From positions 1 through 12,049 of the forward strand of contig CAJOMW010000018.1 in the NCBI GenBank assembly GCA_905235695.1: a stretch of DNA of 12,049 nucleotides, read 5' to 3'. Shown piece by piece: positions 1-7,800 of this stretch (position 1 is the first letter of the stretch; every line of letters starts with the position of its first letter). Made by a program: the position numbers and the translations under genes. The notes under the pieces were generated by a model. That model did no database searches, was not told the origin of the DNA, and saw only the letters and a program-made list of their open reading frames with translations. This DNA is from an uncultured Clostridia bacterium (GTDB taxonomy: Bacteria; Bacillota; Clostridia; Oscillospirales; CAG-382).

Positions 1-31
1 CTATATTGACGAAAGTTTCTTTAATTTCCAT
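1..31 (-). CDS. Possible start of a gene running off the left edge
   Basis: An ATG (complement of 29-31) opens a frame that stays open to the window edge and reads MEIKETFVNI (10 codons). No strong Shine-Dalgarno sequence precedes it (the upstream minus-strand bases read ctgtggt). A loose promoter-like pair lies further upstream on the minus strand: TTGCAT, 16 bases, then TAATAT. It would be the next minus-strand gene after the tRNA. Ten codons are too few to identify a family or to exclude chance, so this is only a flag for anyone extending the contig. Confidence 0.22.
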   Translation of the reverse strand, partial: MEIKETFVNI

Positions 32-72
32 ACCACAGATATTACATCATTATGTGCAAAATGCAATTATTA

Positions 73-206
73 ATTATTCATCAGCGAAGCGGCTTCATCA
101 TTCATTATTCATTTAGAAAATCCTGTCGAATTTAATGAATGATGAATACTGAAAACTTAAGAATGAATAATACAAAGCAAAAATCCTATCTTTCGACAGG
201 ATTTTC
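73..206. repeat. Interleaved inverted repeats in the gene-free left end
   Basis: This gene-free stretch carries several perfect inverted repeats. Pair A is 13 bp (94-106 with 134-146, arm ttcatcattcatt). Pair B is 15 bp (116-130 with 192-206, arm gaaaatcctgtcgaa). Their order is A-B-A'-B', so they cross and cannot both fold as simple nested hairpins. A shorter 10-bp pair (104-113 with 162-171, attattcatt) overlaps A. A small dyad, gaag-cgg-cttc, sits at about 86-96. The B' arm also forms the first arm of the tRNA terminator. The pattern resembles small non-coding palindromic or MITE-like intergenic elements, but I cannot name the family. Confidence 0.6.
180..205 (-). terminator. Intrinsic terminator downstream of tRNA-Arg
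   Basis: On the minus strand, five bases past the tRNA CCA end, an 11-bp stem (195-205 with 180-190) closes on a GAAA tetraloop. One pair in the stem is G-U. The 3' arm ends in a run of T followed by GC and TTT. This fits a rho-independent terminator for the tRNA transcript. The same 5' arm could instead pair perfectly with 116-130, a 15-bp alternative. Confidence 0.75.
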
Positions 207-210
207 GCTT

Positions 211-287
211 TGGCCCGCCCTGCGGGACTCGAACCCACGGCCCTCAGAATCGGAATCTGATACTCTATCCAACTGAGCTAAGGGCGG
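211..287 (-). tRNA. tRNA-Arg (anticodon CCG)
   Basis: The minus strand folds into a complete cloverleaf. The acceptor stem is ccgccct with agggcgg. The D arm contains agctcagttggatagagt. The anticodon stem tcaga/tctga closes a loop ttccgat, giving anticodon CCG (complement of 251-253), which reads the Arg codon CGG. The T arm is gtggg-ttcgagt-cccgc, followed by discriminator G and an encoded CCA (211-213). It has no intron and all stems pair, so it should be functional. No convincing own promoter was found between it and the upstream isomerase gene; TTGTCA near 349-354 (minus) has no well-spaced -10. Confidence 0.97.
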
Positions 288-455
288 ATAGCCTTATTAT
301 TGAAAAATTATTAGGAAATTGCACCGAAAATCTTTATCAAATAACTCTTTTGACAATATAAAACTACTCAAATTTAAAAAGTTTTTGGTGTCCTTAGCCC
401 CTTTTTACAAAAAGGGGCTAAGCGGAGCTTGAGGCAGAGCCTCAACTTAATTGAT
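288..455. other. Gene-free spacer between tRNA and isomerase gene
   Basis: No coding frame is supported here. The half next to the tRNA (288-390) is AT-rich and presumably carries the tRNA promoter, which I could not place. The other half holds two hairpins: a long one at 393-422 and a 7-bp one at 429-445 (ttgaggc-aga-gcctcaa). Both lie just past the isomerase stop codon and could end or protect that mRNA. Confidence 0.6.
393..422. repeat. Perfect 14-bp hairpin, repeat-like, possible terminator
   Basis: Arm cttagccccttttt (393-406) is perfectly complementary to 409-422, leaving a 2-base turn (in practice a 4-base loop). It lies 33 bases past the isomerase stop. On the minus strand no T-tract follows directly (gacaccaaaaac, then ttttt), so it is not a textbook terminator in that direction. 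The flanking gtgtccttag resembles the flank of the hairpin at 11992-12036 on the opposite strand, which suggests a dispersed intergenic element. Confidence 0.6.
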
Positions 456-932
456 TTATTCCTCTATAACAATCGTCTTTATTTTCTGCTCTTCGCGCGG
501 TCTGTCGGCAAAGTCGGTCTTTACCGAGGCTATCTCGTCGAGCGTGTCAAAGCCGCTTGTCATTTTGCCGAAAGCCGCATATTCTCCGTCGAGATACGGC
601 GCGTCGGCGTGCATGATGAAGAACTGCGAGCCTGCCGAGTTTTTATCCTGCGAGCGAGCCATGGATATTACGCCTCTCGTGTGCCTTATGGGGTTATTTA
701 CGCCGTTTGACGCAAATTCGCCCTTTATAGTGTGTCCGGGGCCGCCGAAGCCCGAGCCTGTCGGATCTCCGCCCTGTATCATAAAGCCCTCTATTACTCT
801 GTGGAATATAAGTCCGTCATAAAATCCCTTCTTAGCAAGGGAGACGAAGTTTTCGACCGTTATCGGCGCCGCTTTTTCGTCAAGCTCCAAAGTCATGGTC
901 TTGCCGTTCATCATTGTTATTACAGCCTTCAT
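456..932 (-). CDS. Cyclophilin-type peptidyl-prolyl cis-trans isomerase
   Basis: This 158-aa protein is a single-domain cyclophilin that catalyses cis-trans isomerisation of Xaa-Pro bonds. It has no signal peptide, so it acts in the cytosol. Visible family motifs are FHRVI at 43-47 with the catalytic Arg45, QGGDPTGSGFGG at 53-64, GVISMARS at 87-94 and SQFFI at 102-106. In the position of the human CypA ligand-contacting Trp (before LDG) this protein has Tyr113, a common kind of change in bacterial members that usually lowers cyclosporin affinity (family knowledge). The ATG at 932 is supported by AGGAG five bases upstream. The gene follows rpoC on the same strand after a 93-base gap holding a hairpin, so it may be partly co-transcribed with rpoBC. 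It matches the short PpiB-like group; a finer subfamily name is not justified. Confidence 0.96.
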   Translation of the reverse strand: MKAVITMMNGKTMTLELDEKAAPITVENFVSLAKKGFYDGLIFHRVIEGFMIQGGDPTGSGFGGPGHTIKGEFASNGVNNPIRHTRGVISMARSQDKNSAGSQFFIMHADAPYLDGEYAAFGKMTSGFDTLDEIASVKTDFADRPREEQKIKTIVIEE

Positions 933-947
933 GTCTGCTCCTGTTCT

Positions 948-960
948 GCCGCAAGGCGGC
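948..960. repeat. Small GC hairpin near the isomerase ribosome-binding site
   Basis: gccgc (948-952) and gcggc (956-960) form a 5-bp stem with a 3-base loop. It starts about ten bases upstream of the AGGAG of the isomerase gene. Its gcggcag-type bases could also pair with the larger hairpin at 974-1007, so the two structures may compete. Any effect on translation is inference. Confidence 0.4.
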
Positions 961-973
961 TTCGCTGTTCATT

Positions 974-1007
974 CGATGCGGCAGATAAATGAATATCTGC
1001 CGCGTCG
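974..1007 (-). other. Hairpin between rpoC and the isomerase gene
   Basis: gcggcagata (978-987) pairs perfectly with tatctgccgc (994-1003) around a 6-base loop. Three more pairs (974-976 with 1005-1007) extend it beyond one A-C mismatch in the minus-strand RNA. It starts 18 bases past the rpoC stop. No T-tract follows, so it is not a standard intrinsic terminator. It may instead be an RNA-processing or 3'-end-protecting stem that separates rpoC mRNA from the isomerase mRNA. Confidence 0.55.
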
Positions 1008-1025
1008 CTTAAATGTCGTCTGTTA

Positions 1026-4000
1026 TTACTCTTCTTCGCCGTTTTCGGATTTTCTCTCGAGCGCCTTATCCAAAGCGTTAAGAAGCTCGTTCTCCTCTTC
1101 GCTTAATTCCTCGTCGTCAATGAATTCGTCATCGTCTTCATCGTCCGCTCCTTCGGCGATTTCCTGTTCGTCCATTGAAGGCATAGCCGAAACGTACTGC
1201 GACAAATCGGGTAAATCGTCGCTGTCCACTTCGAGAACGTTGCCCTCGGTGTCGGTGACTTCTACGTCTCTGTACATCGGCATACCGGTTCCGGCAGGGA
1301 TGAGCTTTCCTATGAGCACGTTTTCCTTGAGGCCGATAAGGGGATCGACCTTTCCCTTGATAGCGGCTTCGGTGAGCACCTTGGTGGTCTCCTGGAAGGA
1401 CGCTGCCGACAGGAACGATTCGGTAGAGAGCGAGGCCTTGGTGATACCGAAGAGTACCGGCGAGCTCTCTGCCTCGGCAAGTCCGACTTCTCCTGCTTCT
1501 ATTCTCGCTCTTATCTTTGCGTTTTCGTCGTTGAAGGCGTTGACGTCGACAAGCGAGCCTATGAGCATATCCGTGCTTCCGGGGTTTTCTACCTTGACTT
1601 TTCTCGTCATCTGGCGCGAAATAACCTCGATATGCTTATCGTTTATTTCAACACCCTGCAGGCGGTAAACTCTCTGCACTTCCTTGATGATATAGTCGTA
1701 TACGGCGTTGAGTCCGTTTATTCTCAATATATCGGCAGGGCTGATATTGCCCTCGGTAAGGCTCTGAGCTCTTACTACATAGTCGCCGTCGTTTACGGTC
1801 ATTCTCGTTCCGAAAGGAATGATATAAGCCTTTTCCTCGCCGGTCGCCTCATTCGTGAGCTTTACGTGTCTTGCCTTCTTATCCTCTTCTATGGTTATCT
1901 TTCCGTCAAAGTCTGCGACAACCGACGTCTTCTTCGGGCGTCTTGCCTCGAAGAGCTCTTCGACTCTCGGAAGACCTTGCGTGATGTCGCCGCCTGCGAT
2001 ACCGCCCGTGTGGAAGGTTCTCATCGTAAGCTGCGTACCCGGCTCGCCTATGGACTGAGCGGCTATGATACCAACCGCTTCGCCTATGTTTACAGGCATA
2101 CCGGATGCGAGGTCTGCGCCGTAGCAGTGTACGCATACGCCGTGTCTTGCCTTGCAGTTGAGCACCGTGCGGATGTGTACTTCTTCGATTCCCGCTGCTA
2201 CTATTGCGTCAACCTGCGCTTCGCTGAGCATGGTGTCGTCTTCGGCAATTATCTCGCCGGTCGCAGGGTTGACTATTTCGCCGATCGTGTATCTGCCGAG
2301 AAGTCTGTCTGCGAGAGGCTCGATTATCTCGTTGTTGTCCTTTATGGTGTGTACCCAGATACCTACATCGTCGTGGCAGTTATCCTCGCGGATGATGACC
2401 TCCTGAGAGACGTCGACAAGACGTCTTGTAAGGTAACCGGAGTCAGCCGTACGGAGAGCCGTGTCGGCAAGACCTTTACGCGCGCCGCGCGCCGCGATGA
2501 AGTACTCCAATATATTAAGACCTTCACGGAAGTTCGCCTTTATAGGCAATTCTATCGTCTTACCGGACGTGGACGCCATAAGTCCGCGCATACCGGCAAG
2601 CTGTCTTATCTGCTTTATTGAACCTCTTGCACCGGAATCCGCCATCATCTTTATGCTGTTGAATTCGTCGAGGTTGTTCTGAAGGGCGGTGGTTACGTCT
2701 TTTGTCGCATCCTCCCAAACCTTGATTACTCGCTCGCGTCTCTCTTCGTTTGAAAGCAGACCGCGCTTGTACTGCTTGGATATAAGCTCTACCTGCTTTT
2801 CGCCTTCCTTGATGATGACCTTCTTCTCCGGAGGCACCGTCATATCCGAGACGGATATCGAGATGGAGCCCTTGGTCGAATACTTGAAGCCCATTTCCTT
2901 TATGCAGTCGAGAACCTCGGCAGTCTTGGTTATGCCGTGATACTTTATGCAGTTGTCGACTATCTGACCGAGTTCGTCCTTGGTTACGACAAAGTTTATC
3001 TCAAGATCGAGCTCGTTGTCCTCGTTTCTGTCTACGAAGTGCAGATCCTGCGGAATATTCTCATTGAATATGAGTCGTCCGAGGGTTGCGTCCACTATTG
3101 CGCTCTTGGTCGAGCCGTCGGGCATGAGCTTTGTCCTTCTGACCTTGATAGGTGCGTGAAGTCCGAGCTCGCCAACCGCATACGCCATCATCGCCTCGTT
3201 GAAGTCGCGGAAGGTCTTGCCTTCGCCCGGCTCGCCCTTCTTTATGAGGGTGAGGTAGTACGAGCCGAGGACCATATCCTGCGTAGGAACGGTAACGGCA
3301 CGTCCGTTGACGGGCTTTAAGAGGTTATTTGCGGAGAGCATGAGGAAGCGGGCTTCGCTCTGTGCCTCTGCGGAAAGCGGTACGTGTACCGGCATCTGGT
3401 CGCCGTCGAAGTCGGCGTTGAATGCGGTACAAACGAGAGGATGAAGCTTTATTGCGCGTCCCTCTACTAGTACCGGCTCGAATGCCTGTATGGAAAGTCT
3501 GTGAAGCGTCGGAGCACGGTTGAGGAGAACGGGATGATCCTTGATAACGTGTTCAAGTGCGTCCCAGACTTCTTCGTTTACGCGCTCTACCCTCTTCTTT
3601 GCGTCCTTGATGTTGGATGCCTTGCCGGTCTCGACAAGTCTCTTCATTACGAAGGGCTTGAAGAGCTCGAGAGCCATCTCCTTAGGAAGACCGCACTGGT
3701 ATATCTTGAGGTCAGGACCTACGACGATAACCGAACGTCCGGAGTAGTCGACACGCTTGCCGAGAAGGTTCTGACGGAAGCGTCCCTGCTTACCGCGAAG
3801 CATTTCGGACAGCGACTTGAGAGGACGGTTGTTCGGACCCGTTACGGGGCGTCCGCGTCTGCCGTTGTCTATGAGTGCGTCAACGGCCTCCTGAAGCATT
3901 CTCTTTTCGTTTCTTATGATGATTTCGGGAGCGTTGAGCTCTATCATCTTCTTGAGTCTGTTATTTCTGTTGATAACGCGCCTGTAAAGGTCGTTGAGGT

Positions 4001-4766
4001 CGCTGGTGGCGAATCTGCCGCCGTCGAGCTGTACCATCGGGCGTATATCCGGCGGAATTACGGGAATTGCGTCGAGTATCATCCACTCGGGCTTGTTGCC
4101 GGAGAGTCTGAACGCCTCTACGACTTCAAGTCTCTTTATGAGCCTTACCTTCTTCTGTCCCACAGCCGTTTCAAGCTCCGCCTTGAGCTCTTCGGAGAGC
4201 TTTTCGCAGTCTATCTCACTGAGAAGCTCCTTTATCGCCTCTGCGCCCATTCCTACGCGGAATTCGTCTCCGTAGTACTCGTACTTCTGGTTGTACTCCT
4301 GCTCGGAGAGAAGCTGCATCTTTTCAAGGCCGGTAGCTTCGCCGGGATCTATAACTATATAGCTTGCAAAGTAGAGCACCTTTTCGAGAAGTCTCGGAGA
4401 GACGTCGAGAAGGAGTCCCATTCTCGAAGGTATGGCTCTGAAATACCATATATGAGATACCGGGCACGCAAGCTCAATGTGTCCCATTCTCTCACGGCGC
4501 ACCTTGTTGGTTGTTATCTCAACGTGGCACTTCTCGCACACCTTGCCCTTGTAGCGGACTCTCTTATACTTTCCGCAGTGACATTCCCAGTCCTTTGTCG
4601 GACCGAATATCCTCTCGCAGAAAAGACCGTCCCTCTCGGGCTTAAGCGTTCTGTAATTTATGGTTTCGGGCTTCTTTACCTCGCCGTGTGACCACTTGCG
4701 TATCATCTCGGGAGAAGCAAGACCGATTTTTATAGCGTCAAATTCATTGCGTTCATTTTGTACCAT
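1026..4766 (-). CDS. rpoC: DNA-directed RNA polymerase subunit beta'
   Basis: This is the largest catalytic subunit of RNA polymerase, 1246 aa from the ATG at 4766. Landmarks in that numbering: the N-terminal zinc site with Cys62, Cys64, Cys77 and Cys80; the active-site NADFDGD at 450-456, whose three Asp bind catalytic Mg; the bridge helix around 749-791; the trigger loop TMRTFHTGG around 914-922; and the second zinc site with Cys797, Cys871, Cys878 and Cys881. All catalytic and zinc residues are present. The C-terminal ~50 residues form a very acidic tail. The start is ambiguous: an in-frame GTG at 4778 would add MYKI, but AAGGAG (4781-4786) lies only 2 bases before it, against 14 bases before the ATG. 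Neither spacing is ideal. I prefer the ATG because 2 bases is too close for normal initiation. The gene sits 41 bases after rpoB and is surely in its operon. Confidence 0.99.
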   Translation of the reverse strand: MVQNERNEFDAIKIGLASPEMIRKWSHGEVKKPETINYRTLKPERDGLFCERIFGPTKDWECHCGKYKRVRYKGKVCEKCHVEITTNKVRRERMGHIELACPVSHIWYFRAIPSRMGLLLDVSPRLLEKVLYFASYIVIDPGEATGLEKMQLLSEQEYNQKYEYYGDEFRVGMGAEAIKELLSEIDCEKLSEELKAELETAVGQKKVRLIKRLEVVEAFRLSGNKPEWMILDAIPVIPPDIRPMVQLDGGRFATSDLNDLYRRVINRNNRLKKMIELNAPEIIIRNEKRMLQEAVDALIDNGRRGRPVTGPNNRPLKSLSEMLRGKQGRFRQNLLGKRVDYSGRSVIVVGPDLKIYQCGLPKEMALELFKPFVMKRLVETGKASNIKDAKKRVERVNEEVWDALEHVIKDHPVLLNRAPTLHRLSIQAFEPVLVEGRAIKLHPLVCTAFNADFDGDQMPVHVPLSAEAQSEARFLMLSANNLLKPVNGRAVTVPTQDMVLGSYYLTLIKKGEPGEGKTFRDFNEAMMAYAVGELGLHAPIKVRRTKLMPDGSTKSAIVDATLGRLIFNENIPQDLHFVDRNEDNELDLEINFVVTKDELGQIVDNCIKYHGITKTAEVLDCIKEMGFKYSTKGSISISVSDMTVPPEKKVIIKEGEKQVELISKQYKRGLLSNEERRERVIKVWEDATKDVTTALQNNLDEFNSIKMMADSGARGSIKQIRQLAGMRGLMASTSGKTIELPIKANFREGLNILEYFIAARGARKGLADTALRTADSGYLTRRLVDVSQEVIIREDNCHDDVGIWVHTIKDNNEIIEPLADRLLGRYTIGEIVNPATGEIIAEDDTMLSEAQVDAIVAAGIEEVHIRTVLNCKARHGVCVHCYGADLASGMPVNIGEAVGIIAAQSIGEPGTQLTMRTFHTGGIAGGDITQGLPRVEELFEARRPKKTSVVADFDGKITIEEDKKARHVKLTNEATGEEKAYIIPFGTRMTVNDGDYVVRAQSLTEGNISPADILRINGLNAVYDYIIKEVQRVYRLQGVEINDKHIEVISRQMTRKVKVENPGSTDMLIGSLVDVNAFNDENAKIRARIEAGEVGLAEAESSPVLFGITKASLSTESFLSAASFQETTKVLTEAAIKGKVDPLIGLKENVLIGKLIPAGTGMPMYRDVEVTDTEGNVLEVDSDDLPDLSQYVSAMPSMDEQEIAEGADDEDDDEFIDDEELSEEENELLNALDKALERKSENGEEE

Positions 4767-4780
4767 TATTTTATACACTG

Positions 4781-4786
4781 CTCCTT
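4781..4786 (-). promoter_or_regulatory. Ribosome-binding site of rpoC, start-deciding
   Basis: AAGGAG on the minus strand is the only Shine-Dalgarno match between rpoB and rpoC. It lies 2 bases before a GTG (4776-4778) and 14 bases before the in-frame ATG (4764-4766), so it favours neither start cleanly. The ATG option is a better fit to family N-termini, where few residues precede the conserved IGLASP block. Confidence 0.6.
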
Positions 4787-4807
4787 TTCACTGCTTTTTT
4801 GCGAGCA

Positions 4808-7800
4808 TTATATGTCAAAACCGTCGTCGGAACCGTCGAGAAGGTCGTCGGAGAACTCGTCGAAATCGTCCTCTTCCTCGTCTTCTATGGCTTCGCCGTT
4901 CTCGTCTTCGATAATGAAGTTGTCGATGTCGGTGACAACGTTTTCTCCGATATCGTCAGACACGATATTCTTGACGTTTTCAAGCTCCTCGGAGCTGCTC
5001 TCCTTGAGGGTTATCTCGTTGCCCTCGCTGTCGAGAACCCTTACGTCAAGCGCAAGCGACTGAAGCTCGCGGATAAGCACCTTGAACGACTCGGGAACGC
5101 CGGGCGTCGGGATATTCTGTCCCTTGACTATGGATTCGTACGCCTTGACTCTTCCTATTACGTCGTCGCTCTTTACGGTGAGTATTTCCTGAAGCGTATA
5201 AGCTGCGCCGTACGCCTCGAGAGCCCAGACCTCCATTTCTCCGAATCTCTGTCCGCCGAACTGTGCCTTACCGCCGAGCGGCTGCTGAGTTACGAGCGAA
5301 TACGGACCCGTGGAACGAGCGTGTATCTTATCGTCTACGAGGTGATGCAGCTTGAGGTAGTACATTATGCCGACGGTTACGGGGTTATCAAACTGTTCGC
5401 CCGTGCGTCCGTCGTAAAGGATGGTCTTGCCGTCCTCGCGCATGCCGGCTTTCTTGAGGCACTCTGCTATATCCTGCTCGTTTGCACCGTCAAATACCGG
5501 CGTCATTACCTTCCAGCCGAGCTTCTTTGCCGCTATGCCCAGATGCACCTCAAGCACCTGTCCGATATTCATTCGGGAAGGAACGCCCAGAGGATTGAGC
5601 ACGATGTCGAGCGGAGTTCCGTCCGGAAGGAAGGGCATATCTTCGGGAGGAAGTATTCTCGAAACGACACCCTTGTTACCGTGACGGCCTGCCATCTTAT
5701 CGCCGACGGATATCTTTCTCTTCTGCGCTATATAAACTCTTACTACCTTGTTTACTCCGGGAGGAAGCTCGTCGGAATTTGCCCTTGAGAATTCGTGCAC
5801 GTCAACGACGATACCGCTCTCTCCGTGCGGAAGTCTGAGGGACGTATCCCTTACTTCCCTTGCCTTTTCGCCGAAGATGGCTCTCAGAAGTCTCTCTTCT
5901 GCCGTAAGCTCCGTCTCGCCCTTAGGCGTTACCTTGCCTACGAGTATGTCGCCTGCGTGTACCTCTGCGCCTATGCTTACAACGCCATTGGCGGTAAGGT
6001 ATTTGAGAGCGTCTTCACCGACGTTCGGTATATCTCTCGTTATCTCCTCGGGGCCGAGCTTGGTGTCCCTTGCCTCGTGGGAGTACTCTTCTATGTGGAT
6101 AGACGTGTAAACGTCTTCTCTGACAAGTCTTTCATTGAGAAGGACTGCGTCCTCGTAGTTATAGCCTTCCCAGGTCATAAATCCGATGAGCGCGTTCTTG
6201 CCGAGCGAGATCTCGCCGTTCGAGGTAGCCGGTCCGTCGGCTATTACCTGTCCCTTGGTGACTCTGTCGCCCTTGAAGACGATAGGTCTCTGGTTTACGC
6301 AGGTACCCTGGTTCGATCTCTTGAACTTTATCAGCTCGTAAGTTCTCTTATTTCCGTCGTCTTCCCTTATCACTATTGTGTTTCCGCTCGCCGTTTCGAC
6401 TACGCCGTCTTCTTTTGCGACTACTACGACGCCCGAGTCGACCGCCGCCTTGTATTCCATACCGGTAGCGACTATCGGGTTTTCCGTCATCATAAGCGGA
6501 ACTGCCTGCTTCTGCATGTTTGATCCCATGAGCGCACGGGAGTTGTCATCGTTTTCAAGGAAGGGGATCATTGCCGTTGCGACCGAGACGACCATCTTAG
6601 GCGAAACGTCCATGTAGTCGACGCGCTCTTTTTCAACGTCGGTTATCTCTTCCTTTATGCGTACCGTAACGCGGTTGTTGACGAATCTTCCGTCTTCGTC
6701 GAGCGGCTCGTTTGCCTGAGCGACAACGTACTCGTCCTCAACGTCGGCAGTCATATATACGACTTCGTCGGTAACAATTCCGGTGCTCTTGTCTACCTTG
6801 CGGTAGGGAGCCTCTATAAATCCGAACTTGTTTATCTTTGCGTAGGTGGAGAGATACGAGATAAGTCCGATGTTAGGACCTTCAGGCGTCTCTATCGGGC
6901 ACATTCTTCCGTAATGCGTATAGTGGACGTCGCGCACTTCAAAGGACGCTCTGTCTCTCGAGAGACCGCCCGGGCCGAGTGCGGAAAGTCTTCTCTTATG
7001 CGTCAGCTCCGCAAGGGGGTTGGACTGGTCCATAAACTGCGAGAGCGGAGAAGATCCGAAGAATTCCTTTATTGCGGAAACGATAGGTCTTATATTTATG
7101 ATGTTCTGAGGAGTGAGATTTTCGGAATCCTGCATGGTCATGCGCTCTTTTACGAGCTTTTCCATACGGGTAAAGCCTATTCTCATCTGGTTCTGAAGGA
7201 GCTCGCCAACGCTTCTGAGTCTGCGGTTTCCGAGGTGGTCTATATCGTCTATCGTGCCGCAGTTGTGGCGTATGCAGGTCATGTAGTTGACCGATGCGAA
7301 TATATCCTCGACGGTGATGTGCTTCGGAATGAGGAGATTTCTCTTCTCTTTGAAAGCGGCGATAAATTCCTCTTCGTTCGAGGTGGTCTCAAGTATCTCG
7401 CGGAGGACCTCGACGTTTACCTTCTCGTCTATCTTGAGCGAGGAGAGGTCATATCCTTCGGGAACGACGCCGAGTGCGTTTATATCCGCCATCTTGTTGG
7501 AGAACACCTTGAATACGACGGGATTTTCCACATCCTGAGTATAGAGAGATACCTCATAGCATCCGCTCTTTTCGATCTCGTCCGCCATCTCTCTGGAGAG
7601 AAGCGTTCCCTCATCGTATATTATCTCGCCCGTGAAGGGGTTTACGGCAGGAGCGGCGAGCTTAAAGCCGTTTATTCTTCTGCCGAGCGCAAGCTTCTTA
7701 TTGAATTTATATCTGCCGACTGCGGAGATGTCGTATCTCTTTTCGTCAAAGAACAGATTGTTAAGGAGTATCTGAGCCGACTCGACGATAGCGGGATCGC

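Noticed and set aside
73..206. CRISPR array
   Set aside because: The repeats are inverted, AT-rich and irregularly spaced, with no constant direct repeat and unique spacers, and no cas gene is in the window.
211..287. tRNA as an integration (att) site with an element to its left
   Set aside because: No integrase gene and no direct repeat of the tRNA 3' end are visible; the inverted repeats next to it do not duplicate tRNA sequence.
1632..2621. Long open frame (329 codons) on the plus strand opposite rpoC
   Set aside because: It lies fully inside rpoC on the other strand, lacks a ribosome-binding site and family motifs, and follows from rpoC codon choice.
3501..4691. Open frame of 396 codons on the plus strand opposite rpoC
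   Set aside because: Antisense shadow of a fully conserved gene; its composition is unlike a folded protein family and no expression signal precedes it.
4799..5788. Open frame of 329 codons opposite rpoB
   Set aside because: Same reason: antisense to rpoB, with no start signal. The long open length reflects the few TTA, CTA and TCA codons in rpoB.
6971..7070. Rifampicin-resistance mutations in rpoB
   Set aside because: All main resistance positions I could align (Q505, D508, H518, R521, S523) carry the sensitive-type residue.
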